Assembly (NCBI GenBank): GCA_002729765.1
Contig: PBYV01000013.1
Span: 1 to 49,983, forward strand
From: Acidimicrobiaceae bacterium
GTDB lineage: Bacteria > Actinomycetota > Acidimicrobiia > Acidimicrobiales > MedAcidi-G1
Direction of reading: 5' to 3'
DNA length: 49,983 bases
The position numbers and the translations under genes are program-made. Shown one piece after another: positions 1-9,829 of this stretch; the stretch's first letter is position 1, and each line of letters opens with the position of its first letter. The notes beneath the pieces were generated by a model that saw only the letters and a program-made list of their open reading frames with translations, was not told the DNA's origin and searched no databases.

Positions 1-84
1 GTAGGAGCAGCAGTCGTGGTCGTAGGAGCAGCAGTCGTGGTCGTAGGAGCAGCAGTCGTGGTCGTAGGAGCAGCAGTCGTAGTA
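1..84. repeat. 21-bp in-frame tandem repeat (Thr/Ala/Pro linker)
   Basis: Four consecutive 21-bp units begin at 1, 22, 43 and 64; the fourth is slightly diverged. The array may continue beyond the left edge. Each unit is seven codons on the minus strand, encoding a PTTTTAA-type heptad, so copy-number change keeps the reading frame. It belongs to the linker of the PhoX-like protein. Confidence 0.95.
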
Positions 85-1370
85 GTCGTCGTAGTCGTAG
101 GTGATGGAGGGATAATTCTCCCCCTGAAAGGTCCTGAAATCTCATAGGTAACACCAGCGTTGTATGCTTCACCGTCGGCATATACCTCGACCACTTCATT
201 TGGTCGTTTACTCGATGGACCTCTTTGTGAACTAAAATAAAGACGATCTCTACTTGGGTTAAAGCATGGTCCTGTCATTTCAGACCCCTCGTGTGCAAGG
301 TCAGCAAGGCGACAAAATGGCGCTACTTCCCCTTCAGGGCTTATAACTACAAGTTCCATATTTCCACCGTCTTCAGCTATGAATAGATCACCTGAGCCTT
401 CTTCCACAGTGACATTGTCAACTCCTGTCAACGGTTGTCTGTCATTCATTTCGCCCGTAACTGGGTCAATACCATCCCATATCAGTTCATATTTTTGGTT
501 TCGTAGATCAACTCCATGGATTCGATTGTCTGTTTTAGTAGCGAACCATATCCACCCGTTGTGATACCAAATACCCTCACCACCTGGAGTAATAAAAGCT
601 CCAGGTGCTTGCTCCTCAGTAGGTACAGAGACACCACTTGGGTCATCAACTCGACCCCAAGTAACATATTCCCCATCTGAGACATACATAGCTTCAAGAA
701 TTCCACTCGATAAATCAGGATACGAATCCGGAGTGAATCTATAAAGTAACCCATTGCTCTTATCTTGAGTTAGGTACAACTTTTCATCTACAGGATCGAC
801 TGCAACAGCCTCATGGGTAAAATATCCCATCGCATCTCTTGCAATTGCAGCATTTTGTCCTGTCGGATCACATTCCCAAACCTTGCCCCATAAAGGAGGG
901 AAAAAACCTTCTTCACAAGAAAGCCATGTACCCCAAGGAGTTGGACCTCCTGCACAGTTAGAGTGACTGCCTTCCAGAATTGGGAAAGCATCAACTATTT
1001 CTGCCTTTTTATTAAAATGTATTGATGAGACTCCTCCATACCCTTCAAAATCTGTCATAAAATTAAAGACTTCACTGTTACATACGTAATACCATCCACC
1101 ATCTCCGTCGGGGAAAGTTGCTGCACCATCTGGAAAGATATGCCATTGATGAGATGTGTTTGGAACTAAGTCCCCAGAGGTAGCGATGACCCTAGAAGTG
1201 AAACCTTCTGGAAGAATTATTCCATTGGCATCTGGTTCGATTCCCGCTAGAGAACCGTAAGGCCCAACTCCCGGCTCTGCAGCAGATACAGCAGCCATAT
1301 CTACGGTCGACAGCATTCCAACTCCTGCTGCACCTATGAGCCCATTTCGTAAGAACTGTCGGCGATCCAT
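1..1370 (-). CDS. PhoX-like (DUF839) Tat-exported protein, partial
   Basis: The reading frame is open from an ATG at 1370 to the left edge, so the C-terminus is missing. The N-terminus MDRRQFLRNGLIGAAGVGM is a twin-arginine signal, so the protein should be exported folded. The body has PhoX/DUF839 hallmarks: EGSHSNCAGGPTPWGTWLSCEE, THEAVAVDP and EMTGPCFNPSRDRLYFSSQRG. PhoX relatives are metal-dependent phosphatases or beta-propeller phosphoesterases; the substrate here cannot be told. After about residue 425 the protein enters a Thr/Ala/Pro linker (PTTTTAA units) encoded by a 21-bp tandem repeat, so another domain or a surface anchor may follow beyond the window. It is the last gene in the leftward direction after meaB, 48 bp away. 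Family call firm, substrate unknown. Confidence 0.85.
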   Translation of the reverse strand, partial: MDRRQFLRNGLIGAAGVGMLSTVDMAAVSAAEPGVGPYGSLAGIEPDANGIILPEGFTSRVIATSGDLVPNTSHQWHIFPDGAATFPDGDGGWYYVCNSEVFNFMTDFEGYGGVSSIHFNKKAEIVDAFPILEGSHSNCAGGPTPWGTWLSCEEGFFPPLWGKVWECDPTGQNAAIARDAMGYFTHEAVAVDPVDEKLYLTQDKSNGLLYRFTPDSYPDLSSGILEAMYVSDGEYVTWGRVDDPSGVSVPTEEQAPGAFITPGGEGIWYHNGWIWFATKTDNRIHGVDLRNQKYELIWDGIDPVTGEMNDRQPLTGVDNVTVEEGSGDLFIAEDGGNMELVVISPEGEVAPFCRLADLAHEGSEMTGPCFNPSRDRLYFSSQRGPSSKRPNEVVEVYADGEAYNAGVTYEISGPFRGRIIPPSPTTTTTTTTAAPTTTTAAPTTTTAAPTTTTAAP

Positions 1371-1418
1371 ATACTCACACTAACGCTCTGTCTTATTTCA
1401 AAGAAATCAGAACTACTT

Positions 1419-2411
1419 CTATTTTGAGTTATTAGTTTTTCGGAATATCTCAAGCAATCTTTCAGCTGCGACAGTAGCGCTGATTTTTCCTTCTAAGACT
1501 GTCTTTTCTAATTGAGGAACTTGTTCAGTTATAGAAGGATGATCATGCAAATCTGAAGACAAACGCTCTTCTACTATTGACCACATCCATTTCAATTTTT
1601 GGATTTTTCTACGTTCTATCCACTCTCCGCTGTTTTCAAGAATCTTTCTATGATCTTTAATTTTCTCCCACACTTCATCAAGGCCTTCTCCTGTTATTGA
1701 ACTGCAGTTAACCACTGGTGGCCTCCAATTAGAAGCCGCTGGTTGTGTGAGCCTAAGTGCAGAAATATAGTCCTTAGCTGCTTCAAAGGCTTTGGATTGA
1801 TTTTCACCATCCGTTTTGTTAACAGCGATCATGTCAGCCAGTTCCAAAACTCCTTTTTTGATTCCTTGTAATTCATCTCCTGCTCCAGGAAGCATCAAAA
1901 CCAAAAAAATATCTACCATTTCAGCGACAACAGTTTCTGATTGACCTATACCAACTGTCTCCACCATGACTATGTCGTAGCCTGCAGATTCAAGCAAAGC
2001 CATGGATTCTCTTGTCGTTCTAGTTACCCCACCTAAAGTTCCTGAACTAGGTGAGGGTCTCACAAAAGCATTGGGATCATTCGCTAAACGAATCATTCTA
2101 GTTTTATCGCCTAATATGCTTCCGCCACTAACAGTGCTAGTCGGATCGACAGCTAGAACTGCAACTTTATGTCCGGATTCTATGAGTTTGCTTCCCATTG
2201 CTTCAATAAATGTGCTTTTACCGACACCTGGGACACCAGTAATTCCTATTCGGTGTGCTTCGCCGGTTTTTGAAGAGATCTGAGCTAAGAGGCTTTCAAC
2301 TACTTCTCGATCATCTGACCTATTTGACTCAACTAGAGTAAGAGCCTTTCCAAGAGATGTTCGATCTCCCTGCAGAACCCCTTCAACCAGTTCGTCTAGA
2401 TCAACCTTCAC
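1419..2411 (-). CDS. meaB: MeaB/ArgK-family GTPase, methylmalonyl-CoA mutase chaperone
   Basis: A 330-residue G3E-type P-loop GTPase. GVPGVGKST (residues 59-67) is the Walker A motif, ETVGIGQSE (151-159) contains switch and Walker B positions, and NKTD (198-201) is the guanine-specificity motif. MeaB gates loading of adenosylcobalamin into methylmalonyl-CoA mutase and protects it from inactivation. Its ATG overlaps the stop of the mutase large subunit by 4 nt, so the two are translationally coupled in one leftward operon. Length and motifs are normal for the family. The context removes most of the usual ambiguity with ArgK annotations. Confidence 0.95.
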   Translation of the reverse strand: MKVDLDELVEGVLQGDRTSLGKALTLVESNRSDDREVVESLLAQISSKTGEAHRIGITGVPGVGKSTFIEAMGSKLIESGHKVAVLAVDPTSTVSGGSILGDKTRMIRLANDPNAFVRPSPSSGTLGGVTRTTRESMALLESAGYDIVMVETVGIGQSETVVAEMVDIFLVLMLPGAGDELQGIKKGVLELADMIAVNKTDGENQSKAFEAAKDYISALRLTQPAASNWRPPVVNCSSITGEGLDEVWEKIKDHRKILENSGEWIERRKIQKLKWMWSIVEERLSSDLHDHPSITEQVPQLEKTVLEGKISATVAAERLLEIFRKTNNSK

Positions 2412-4564
2412 GACAATTTCTCTAAAAGTTCAAGAGCGGCTTCAGCAATAACTGTTCCAGAAGGGAACACTGCTGCAACACCAGCGTTTTTAAGTGCGTC
2501 AAAATCATCTGGAGGTATCACTCCCCCTACAACAATAGCGATGTCTCCGCGTCCTAAAGATTCGAGTTCTTCTTTTAACTGTGGAACCAGAGTTAAGTGG
2601 CCTGCGGCTAGAGAACTTACACCTACAACATGCACGTCATTTTCAACTGCCTGCATCGCAGTCTCAGAAGGTGTTGCAAACAAGGGTCCTATATCAACAT
2701 CAAAACCTAAATCTGCGAAAGCAGTGGCTATTACTTTTTGGCCACGGTCATGACCGTCCTGTCCAATTTTTGCAACAAGAATCCTAGGACGTCTTCCAGA
2801 GTCAGTTTCAAACTTGTCAGCGCGATCTCTAACAGTCTGGACGGCTTCATTGTCCCCTACTTCACTGCTAAATACTCCTGAAATTGTTCTTACCTCCGCT
2901 CTATGGCGTCCAAAAATCTTTTCAAGCGCATCGCTTATTTCTCCGACCGTAGCTCGCGCCCGTGCAGCTTTCACCGATGCAGCTAATAAGTTTTGATTTT
3001 TTTCCGCAGCTTTTGTTAACTCTTCAAGGGCAATCTGACACTGGTTTTGATCACGTGTGGCTTTTAGTTCTTCAAGCTGGGCAATTTGTGATGATCTAAC
3101 TTCAGCGTTGTCGACTCTAAGAACATTTACTAATGATTCTGTCTCGGGGCGGTATCTATTTACTCCTATGACTGACTGCTGTCCAGAGTCAATACGGGCT
3201 TGGGTTCTCGCTGCCGCTTCTTCGATGCGTAATTTTGGAATTCCAGCTTCGATAGCTTTTGCCATGCCGCCTGAATTTTCGATCTCATTAATGTGTTCCA
3301 TTGCTTTTTCTGCGAGATCATTCGTGAGTCGTTCCATGTAGTAGCTTCCACCCCAAGGGTCGATAACTCTGCATGAATCGGTTTCTTCTTGAAGAAAGAC
3401 TTGGGTATCGCGTGCGATTTTTGCCGAGAAATCTGTTGGTAAAGCTAAAGCTTCGTCAAAAGAATTCGTGTGAAGTGATTGTGTGTGACCTTGAGTTGCA
3501 GCCATGGCTTCTATGCACGTCCTAATAACATTGTTATAAGGGTCTTGGGCTGTAAGACTCCAACCGGATGTCTGGCAATGTGTTCTCAGCGATAGAGAAC
3601 GTTCATCTTTTGGTTCGAACTGTGACATCAGCCTTGCCCAAATAAGGCGTGCTGCTCTCATTTTGGCTACTTCCATGAAAAAATTCATTCCGATCCCCCA
3701 GAAGAAACTTATTCTTGGAGAAAATGAATCTACATCTAAACCTGCTTCTAAGCCTGCTCTCACATATTCGATTCCGTCTGCCAAAGTGTAAGCCAGTTCT
3801 AAATCTGCTGTTGCTCCAGCTTCTTGCATGTGATAACCAGAAACAGAAATACTGTTGAATCGAGGCATTTCTGAACTTGTATACGAAAAGATGTCAGAAA
3901 TTATTCTCATCGATGGTTCTGGTGGGTATATGTAGGTATTTCGAACCATAAATTCTTTGAGAATGTCATTTTGGATTGTGCCGGTTAATGCTTTCGCAGG
4001 TACTCCTTGTTCTTCAGCTGCGACGATATACAAAGCCATTATTGGTAATACAGCACCGTTCATCGTCATTGAAACACTCATTTTGTCGAGTGGGATACCA
4101 TCAAATAGTTTTTGCATGTCCAAAATAGAATCAATTGCGACTCCGGCCATGCCTACATCGCCTGCTACTCGAGGATGGTCGCTGTCATATCCGCGATGAG
4201 TAGCTAGATCAAATGCAACAGAAATTCCTCTTTGACCATCTTCAAGATTTCTCCGATAGAAAGCATTTGATTCTTCTGCTGTTGAGAATCCACCGTACTG
4301 TCTGATTGTCCACGGTCTGGTTTTATACATTGTTGCATGGGGACCTCTCAAAAAAGGAGCTAAACCCGGCCATCCATTCAAGAAATCTAAGTTTTCTATA
4401 TCCTTGTGGGTGTAATAGTCGTTGATTGATATTTTTTCTGCTGTTTCCCATAGCTGGCCGTTATGGTGCTCTGGGTTCGTAGAAGCGAGTTGCACTATTT
4501 CCTTGTCGCTCATTCCAGTGGTCTGATCGAATTCAATCTTGGAAAAATTAGGAATTTTAGTCAT
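2408..4564 (-). CDS. mutB: methylmalonyl-CoA mutase large (catalytic) subunit
   Basis: A 718-residue protein of normal length. It interconverts methylmalonyl-CoA and succinyl-CoA using adenosylcobalamin, linking propionyl-CoA breakdown to the TCA cycle. The TIM-barrel part carries [18 protein letters not shown], typical of the substrate channel. The C-terminal cobalamin domain has the base-off DxHxxG motif as DGHDRG (residues 603-608, His605) followed by GVSSLAAGH and [10 protein letters not shown]. The start overlaps the end of the small-subunit gene by 8 nt, and the stop overlaps meaB. An alpha/beta heterodimer of the bacterial type is expected. Confidence 0.97.
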   Translation of the reverse strand: MTKIPNFSKIEFDQTTGMSDKEIVQLASTNPEHHNGQLWETAEKISINDYYTHKDIENLDFLNGWPGLAPFLRGPHATMYKTRPWTIRQYGGFSTAEESNAFYRRNLEDGQRGISVAFDLATHRGYDSDHPRVAGDVGMAGVAIDSILDMQKLFDGIPLDKMSVSMTMNGAVLPIMALYIVAAEEQGVPAKALTGTIQNDILKEFMVRNTYIYPPEPSMRIISDIFSYTSSEMPRFNSISVSGYHMQEAGATADLELAYTLADGIEYVRAGLEAGLDVDSFSPRISFFWGIGMNFFMEVAKMRAARLIWARLMSQFEPKDERSLSLRTHCQTSGWSLTAQDPYNNVIRTCIEAMAATQGHTQSLHTNSFDEALALPTDFSAKIARDTQVFLQEETDSCRVIDPWGGSYYMERLTNDLAEKAMEHINEIENSGGMAKAIEAGIPKLRIEEAAARTQARIDSGQQSVIGVNRYRPETESLVNVLRVDNAEVRSSQIAQLEELKATRDQNQCQIALEELTKAAEKNQNLLAASVKAARARATVGEISDALEKIFGRHRAEVRTISGVFSSEVGDNEAVQTVRDRADKFETDSGRRPRILVAKIGQDGHDRGQKVIATAFADLGFDVDIGPLFATPSETAMQAVENDVHVVGVSSLAAGHLTLVPQLKEELESLGRGDIAIVVGGVIPPDDFDALKNAGVAAVFPSGTVIAEAALELLEKLS

Positions 4565-5861
4565 GATCCGAGCCTCGAATTCTTAACAGTTCCTGAATTT
4601 TTTGTTTATTTTTAAGAACCTCTTCGATGCCTCCTGAAGATTCAATCTGTTGGAAAATTTTCCAAGCTTTCTGAGCTAAATGTTCGGTAAGTTGCTCAAC
4701 AAACCAAGATCCGCCAGCAGGATCAATGACTCTCCCTATGTGACTTTCTTCTGCAAGTAAAAGTTGGGTATTTCGCGCCATGCGCCTTTCTGATTCCCCT
4801 CCGGAAACTTCATCTGAGAGAGGAAATGGGATTACAGTAATTGCTTCTGCGCCACCGATGCCAGCAGCAAATGCTGCAACTGTCGCATTAAAAGAATTAA
4901 ACCAAGGATCTTTTTTATCCATTGTCTTATTGGAAGTAACAGCGTGTTGACTTTGTGTTTGATTTTCAGGTGTGCATCCGCATTCTTTTGTTACCTGTGC
5001 CCACAAGCGTCTAGCTGCTCGAAATTTTGCGATAGTCATAAACTGATCGCTGTTAGAAGAATAAGTAAAGTACATATTTTTTATAATCGTTTCAATCCCT
5101 AGATCTTTTTCTTCGAGTTCCCTCAAATAAAAGACCGCCACAGATAAGGAATACGCGAGCTCTGCAGAAGTTGACCCACCAAGTTCTGGATAAAAACTGC
5201 TATCGATATCTATGACCTTCGAAAACCCACTTCTATCTATAAAATCCGACACCTCTGACAATTCGCTGTCATGATCACTTTGGGTTCCTCTTTGCACAGA
5301 CACTCCTATTGGGTCCACTCCTAATCCACCGCGACGTTCGGAATTCTCTATGCCACGCTGATCCCATAATTCGATCATCCATTTCGCAATCTCTGACCCC
5401 TTCAAACCAGGCTTGAGCCAAATGCTGGTCATATTCAAAAAAACATCTTCGAGAGTCTTATCTAAATCGGTAATAGAATTAATTCCAATTTTTTCGAAAT
5501 CTATAAATAATGAGGTGGACCCATTTAAAAGTTCATTCAACACAGCTTCATTAGCTAATTCAGTACTTGACTCATCAATTAAAGCTCGTATATCCCAAGT
5601 CCCGTTTTCATACCCGCTTCCCTTAATTCCTCGTGTAAACGGAGTTACGCCAGGAACTCCAGCAGGGTTTGTAAAATTTTGATCTTCGGAACTGTAAATT
5701 GCTTTTATTTCAATTTCGTCATCGGTGATTTCGTGTAGAGACTCGATTGATTTACCTGACAACGTCTCTAAAGCTAAATCTTCCCAGTCTTGACGAGAGT
5801 GGACATTAAAAATCTCCGACATATTTATGGCTTCTTTTTCAGATTGAGAGTTATTCACCAT
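4557..5861 (-). CDS. mutA: methylmalonyl-CoA mutase small subunit, short form
   Basis: A 434-residue homologue of the mutase barrel with the family signature [23 protein letters not shown] in its C-terminal third (positions near 4670-4760). It lies just upstream of the catalytic subunit with an 8-nt overlap. Known small subunits are usually about 600 residues or more, with a degenerate cobalamin-like domain at the C-terminus. Here that domain is absent: the protein stops right after the barrel region. Two starts are possible: ATG at 5861, in a small hairpin, or an in-frame ATG at 5822 (MSEIF). The shortness looks native because the overlap with mutB is tight, but a lost domain is an inference from family knowledge. 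Confidence 0.85.
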   Translation of the reverse strand: MVNNSQSEKEAINMSEIFNVHSRQDWEDLALETLSGKSIESLHEITDDEIEIKAIYSSEDQNFTNPAGVPGVTPFTRGIKGSGYENGTWDIRALIDESSTELANEAVLNELLNGSTSLFIDFEKIGINSITDLDKTLEDVFLNMTSIWLKPGLKGSEIAKWMIELWDQRGIENSERRGGLGVDPIGVSVQRGTQSDHDSELSEVSDFIDRSGFSKVIDIDSSFYPELGGSTSAELAYSLSVAVFYLRELEEKDLGIETIIKNMYFTYSSNSDQFMTIAKFRAARRLWAQVTKECGCTPENQTQSQHAVTSNKTMDKKDPWFNSFNATVAAFAAGIGGAEAITVIPFPLSDEVSGGESERRMARNTQLLLAEESHIGRVIDPAGGSWFVEQLTEHLAQKAWKIFQQIESSGGIEEVLKNKQKIQELLRIRGSDHD

Positions 5862-5872
5862 CCTTTGATGGT
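5857..5872 (-). promoter_or_regulatory. small hairpin over the mutA start codon
   Basis: In the mRNA direction the sequence reads ACCATC-AAAG-GATGGT: a perfect 6-bp inverted repeat with a 4-nt loop. The upstream ATG of mutA lies in the 3' arm and the AAAGG ribosome-binding-like bases lie in and beside the loop. It could hide or present the start codon. It matters only if the upstream ATG is used instead of the one at 5822. Confidence 0.35.
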
Positions 5873-6021
5873 ATTTGAGAAAAGGTCATCAAGATCACCA
5901 CTTGTGACTAATTACCCTATTTTGAAGCGAAATTTTTTTAAAAACTTATTGTACGGTGGGTTCTGAAAAGAAAAAGATTGCCAACTAAGCGATCTTCTTT
6001 AACTTCTGGAAAGATTAATTT

Positions 6022-7059
6022 ATGCGAATATCTACTCTTTTAAACTACGCCAACGACCCAAAGGACTCAGCAAGACAAGCTAAAGATTTGGAGTCAGCGG
6101 GTGTAGACATGATCTGGATCCCTGAGGCTTATGGTTTTGATGCTGTGAGCCTGTTGGGTTATTTGGCCGCTGAAACTGAGACAGTAGGTCTCGGTAGTGG
6201 AATTTTAAATACATATAGCAGAACTCCAGCAGCCTTGGCTCAAACCGCTGCAAGCCTGGACTCTCTATCTGGTGGGCGCTTCACACTTGGCTTAGGTGCA
6301 TCCGGGCCTCAAGTGATTGAAGGTTTTCACGGAATTCCCTATTCGATGCCTTTAACACGCCTCAGGGAAGTTATGGAGATTTGTCGTTTGGCCTGGAAAC
6401 GCGAGCCTCTTTCTTACAACGGTAAAGTTTTCGATCTACCTCTACCTGCCGAACGAGGAACTGGGCTAGGAAAACCATTAAAGATAATTAATCACATGCT
6501 TAGAGAGGACATACCTATCTATGTTGCTTCTCTGGGAGCTAACAGTGTGGAAGAAACTGCAGCGTCAGCCAATGGTTGGCTTCCCTTTATGGTTTTCCCT
6601 GAACGAATGGGAATAGTTTGGGGCGATTCCATCAAAGCCGGTATGGAAAGAAGAGATCCTTCACTTGGCGATTTTGACGTTGTTGCAGGAGGTTTAGTTG
6701 CTATAGGTGATGATGCCGAACAATACAGAAACATGGCTCGACCGATGGCTGCTCTTTACATAGGCGGTATGGGTGCTAAAGGAAAGAATTTTTACAACGA
6801 CCTTTGCTGTCAATACGGCTTTCCTGACGAAGCTACAGCAGTTCAAGAAGCTTATTTGGATGGTCGGAGAGATGAAGCTATGGCCGCCCTTCCTGATGAA
6901 TTGATTGAAAAATCCAATATGTGCGGTGACGAAGCGTACGTTAAAGATCGCTTGGCTGCCTATAAGGAAGCAGGAGTTACGAGCCTTAATGTGACACCTA
7001 TTGGTGGTGATCCTGCTTCCATTTTGGGTCGCTTACGTGAATTAGCTGAAGACGTCTAA
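6022..7059 (+). CDS. LLM-class F420-dependent oxidoreductase
   Basis: A 345-residue luciferase-like TIM-barrel protein. Typical stretches are AKDLESAGVDMIWIPEA near residue 20-36, LGSGILNTYSRTP, LDSLSGGRFTLGLGASGPQVI and GKPLKI. Proteins of this pattern in Actinobacteria usually bind coenzyme F420 and reduce or oxidise small organic substrates; the substrate cannot be read from sequence. The start ATG is preceded by GGAAAG. It opens a forward run with an epoxide hydrolase 9 bp downstream. It is a clear paralogue of the gene at 48787 (same GLG.SGPQV.EG and YIGGMGAKGKNF segments). FMN use instead of F420 is possible. Confidence 0.9.
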   Translation: MRISTLLNYANDPKDSARQAKDLESAGVDMIWIPEAYGFDAVSLLGYLAAETETVGLGSGILNTYSRTPAALAQTAASLDSLSGGRFTLGLGASGPQVIEGFHGIPYSMPLTRLREVMEICRLAWKREPLSYNGKVFDLPLPAERGTGLGKPLKIINHMLREDIPIYVASLGANSVEETAASANGWLPFMVFPERMGIVWGDSIKAGMERRDPSLGDFDVVAGGLVAIGDDAEQYRNMARPMAALYIGGMGAKGKNFYNDLCCQYGFPDEATAVQEAYLDGRRDEAMAALPDELIEKSNMCGDEAYVKDRLAAYKEAGVTSLNVTPIGGDPASILGRLRELAEDV

Positions 7060-7068
7060 TAGGCCTAA

Positions 7069-8220
7069 ATGTCCGATAACTTTTCGCCTTTTGTCATCTC
7101 TATTGGTGATGATGAGATAGCAGATCTCAAGGAACGTTTAGAAAGAACTAGATGGCCTGATCATTTACCCGATACGGGGTGGGACTATGGCATCGATGCA
7201 AATTTGGTCAAGGAACTCGCGGAATATTGGAAAGATGAATTTGACTGGCGTTCTTTCGAAACTTACTTAAACTCTTTTAATAATCTGACTACTGATATCG
7301 ACGGTCAACGCATCCACACCATCCATGAACGTTCTGAAAATCCTGACGCTCTTCCACTGTTGATAAGCCATGGTTGGCCGGGTTCAATAGTCGAATTTCT
7401 AGATGTAATAGGTCCTTTGACGAATCCGCAAGACCACGGCGGTAATGAATCTGATGCTTTTCACGTAATTGTTCCCTCTCTGCCGGGTTATGGACTGTCC
7501 GGACCTACTTCTGATCGTGGATGGGGACCTACACGAATAGCTCGTGCTTTTGCCGAATTGTCTGAGACTTTAGGTTATGACCGCTATGGCGTACAAGGAG
7601 GCGATTGGGGTTCAATTATTTCCCGTGAGATCTGTCGCGTAGCCCCAGAAAATGTAGCTGGATGCCATATAACCATGCTGACAGGGGGACCTCTGGGGAA
7701 GCCTGATGATATGGAAGATATTACCGATATTGAACAAAAATTGCTTGACAGAGCTGCTTGGTACCAAGCAGAAGATGATGGCTATTTCCGTATTCAACAA
7801 ACAAGACCTCAGACTCTTGGCACAGGCTTAAACGATAGTCCTGCCGGGCTTTTAGCTTGGATTACCGAAAAATTCTATGGATGGACAGACAATGGTGGTG
7901 ATCTTCTAACTACTGTTGACAAAGACAAGCTCTTGGCAAACGTTTCTCTCTATTGGTTTACTGGAACTATTAATTCTTCGACTCGAATTTATTATGAGAT
8001 GTTTAAAACTCTTGAACCTGGTTTCGGTTCAACTGGAGATACACCTGTTGGTGTGTCAGTTTTCCCATATGAACTAATGATGCCGCGCCGACGTTGGGTT
8101 GAAGATTCAATGAATTTGGTTCTATGGGCTGAACATGAAAAGGGTGGGCATTTCGCTTCTTTAGAAACCCCCGAAGTTTTCATCGAAGATGTAAGAGATT
8201 GTTTCAGAGGATTGCGTTAA
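7069..8220 (+). CDS. epoxide hydrolase, microsomal-type (EHN domain)
   Basis: A 383-residue alpha/beta-hydrolase with the N-terminal EHN cap (LKERLERTRWPD, residues 20-31, is characteristic). HGWPGS (101-106) forms the oxyanion hole and GGDWGS (177-182) carries the nucleophile Asp179. The C-terminal GGHFASLE supplies the catalytic His. It should add water to an epoxide to give a diol. It follows the F420-type oxidoreductase by 9 bp and precedes a second hydrolase by 2 bp, which suggests one transcript and a joint role in breaking down a hydrophobic compound; the compound is unknown. Confidence 0.92.
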   Translation: MSDNFSPFVISIGDDEIADLKERLERTRWPDHLPDTGWDYGIDANLVKELAEYWKDEFDWRSFETYLNSFNNLTTDIDGQRIHTIHERSENPDALPLLISHGWPGSIVEFLDVIGPLTNPQDHGGNESDAFHVIVPSLPGYGLSGPTSDRGWGPTRIARAFAELSETLGYDRYGVQGGDWGSIISREICRVAPENVAGCHITMLTGGPLGKPDDMEDITDIEQKLLDRAAWYQAEDDGYFRIQQTRPQTLGTGLNDSPAGLLAWITEKFYGWTDNGGDLLTTVDKDKLLANVSLYWFTGTINSSTRIYYEMFKTLEPGFGSTGDTPVGVSVFPYELMMPRRRWVEDSMNLVLWAEHEKGGHFASLETPEVFIEDVRDCFRGLR

Positions 8221-8222
8221 AT

Positions 8223-8927
8223 ATGACCTCTTTTGAAGTTCTAAATGGTGAAGTAAATATTGTCGGCGAAACCGTCGGCGTGGGTCCTCAGATTGTTTGT
8301 ATTACTGGTTGGGCTAACAGTAGAGATGTTTGGTCTGGTTTAAGCGAAAATCTATGTAAAGACCATCAGGTTACTACTTGGGATTTACGTGGTCATGGTG
8401 AAAGTGGGGCTCCCCCGTCTGGCAGCTATGGACGAGAAGAAGCCTTAAAAGACATCTCTGCTGTACTTGATGAAGTTGGAAGACCGTGTGTTCTAGTTGG
8501 ACATAGTTTGGGTGGCTATCTTTCACTTGCATATACGTTGGAAAAGCCTGACGAGGTTTCTGCTCTAGTGCTTGTTGCTGCCGGTCCGGGTTTTAGAAAA
8601 GTTGAAGCCCGCGAAGAGTGGAATGAATCCGTCAGACAGTCTGCAATGAAACTTGATCTTGCTGAAGGTGCAGAAGAACTGTCTATGCATGTTGATTCGC
8701 ATGTGATTGATCACTTAGATGAAATAAAAGCACCAACTTTTCTAGTTCTAGGCGAGCGCGATAAACGTTTTGCTGCATCTGCAGCAGTTTTTGAACGTTA
8801 TCTCAACGTTAAGGGAACCTTGGTTGTCCCAGATGCTGGTCACATGGTGCATGTGAAGGCGTGTAATGAAGTGGCTGAAACTGTTAGGAGTTTCGTTTCA
8901 AGTCTCGATTTGGAAGGTAATGACTGA
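8223..8927 (+). CDS. alpha/beta-hydrolase fold protein
   Basis: A compact 234-residue hydrolase. GHSLGG holds the nucleophile Ser95, and DAGHMVHV near the C-terminus supplies the catalytic His; GERDKRF probably holds the acid. The ATG at 8223, two bases after the epoxide hydrolase stop, is preferred over an upstream in-frame codon at 8199 because the longer form would overlap the conserved end of the preceding gene. It may be an esterase, lactonase or C-C hydrolase; the sequence does not decide. Its last 8 nt overlap the next gene. Confidence 0.88.
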   Translation: MTSFEVLNGEVNIVGETVGVGPQIVCITGWANSRDVWSGLSENLCKDHQVTTWDLRGHGESGAPPSGSYGREEALKDISAVLDEVGRPCVLVGHSLGGYLSLAYTLEKPDEVSALVLVAAGPGFRKVEAREEWNESVRQSAMKLDLAEGAEELSMHVDSHVIDHLDEIKAPTFLVLGERDKRFAASAAVFERYLNVKGTLVVPDAGHMVHVKACNEVAETVRSFVSSLDLEGND

Positions 8928-9801
8928 ATCTAATCCCATAGCAAATCTGATTGAATTATCTGGTGGGCCGTTCCTAATGGGTAATGAACAGGATGCTTAC
9001 CCTGCTGATGGCGAGGGACCCGTAAGAGAAATTGTTCTTTCTCCTTTTTCGATTTCATCTACTGCAGTGACTAACGCAGAATTCGAAGCTTTTGTTTCTG
9101 CTACAAATTATGTAACTACTGCCGAGCAAAGCGAAGACAATGAGCCCCCTTGGTCATTTGTTTTTGCAGGTTTACTACCAGATGATTTTCCACCAACTAG
9201 AGGCGTTTTAGGCGCCGAATGGTGGCGTCAAGTTGAAGGTGCCGACTGGTTCCATCCTGAGGGTCCTAATTCTGAATTGGAAGCCGGATCTCCTAGATGG
9301 AATCATCCTGTTGTTCACGTTTCATGGTTTGATGCAAAAGCTTTTGCAGAATGGGCTGGTTGCCGCCTGCCTACTGAAGCCGAATGGGAGTTCTCAGCTC
9401 GCGGTGATCTCAACCAAAAAAGTTTTCCATGGGGTGATGAAAGCAATCCAGATGATGATTTCATGTGCAACATTTTCACTGGTTCATTTCCCGATCAAAA
9501 CAACGCTAAAGACGGTTGGGTTGGAACCTGCCCTGTTGATGCTTTTCCTCCAAATAATTTTGGACTCTACAACTGTTCTGGAAACGTTTGGGAATGGTGT
9601 AACGATTGGTTTTCTGCACGTCACGAATCCGATGTGACAGTTAGAGATCCAGAAGGTCCTTCAATGGGCTTAGATAAGGTCGTCAAGGGTGGTTCGTACC
9701 TTTGTCATGACAGCTACTGCAACAGGTACCGAGTGGGAGCGAGGATGGGTTTGCTACCTAATAGTTCTTTAGGTCATCAAGGATTTCGAATAGCGCGTTA
9801 G
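8920..9801 (+). CDS. formylglycine-generating enzyme (sulfatase activator)
   Basis: A 293-residue SUMF1/FGE-fold protein. Unlike the many FGE-like proteins of other function, it keeps both active-site cysteines in GGSYLCHDSYCNRYR (Cys262 and Cys267), closely matching the catalytic stretch of human FGE. Other family marks are RLPTEAEWEF and GNVWEWCNDW. The enzyme is copper-dependent and turns a Cys in CxPxR motifs of type I sulfatases into formylglycine. The ATG at 8920 is chosen over 8866 because GGAAGG sits just before it and the overlap with the previous gene falls to 8 nt. No sulfatase is encoded in the window, so its client lies elsewhere. Confidence 0.9.
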   Translation: MTESNPIANLIELSGGPFLMGNEQDAYPADGEGPVREIVLSPFSISSTAVTNAEFEAFVSATNYVTTAEQSEDNEPPWSFVFAGLLPDDFPPTRGVLGAEWWRQVEGADWFHPEGPNSELEAGSPRWNHPVVHVSWFDAKAFAEWAGCRLPTEAEWEFSARGDLNQKSFPWGDESNPDDDFMCNIFTGSFPDQNNAKDGWVGTCPVDAFPPNNFGLYNCSGNVWEWCNDWFSARHESDVTVRDPEGPSMGLDKVVKGGSYLCHDSYCNRYRVGARMGLLPNSSLGHQGFRIAR

Positions 9802-9829
9802 ACAAAAACTTGGGCTCTACGCTTTATAT

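Noticed and set aside
1-84. CRISPR-like short direct repeats
   Set aside because: Units are contiguous with no spacers, and they translate in frame into a PTTTTAA linker of the PhoX-like protein.
8199-8222. Upstream start for the alpha/beta-hydrolase
   Set aside because: It would overlap the end of the epoxide hydrolase gene; the ATG at 8223 starts right at the fold.
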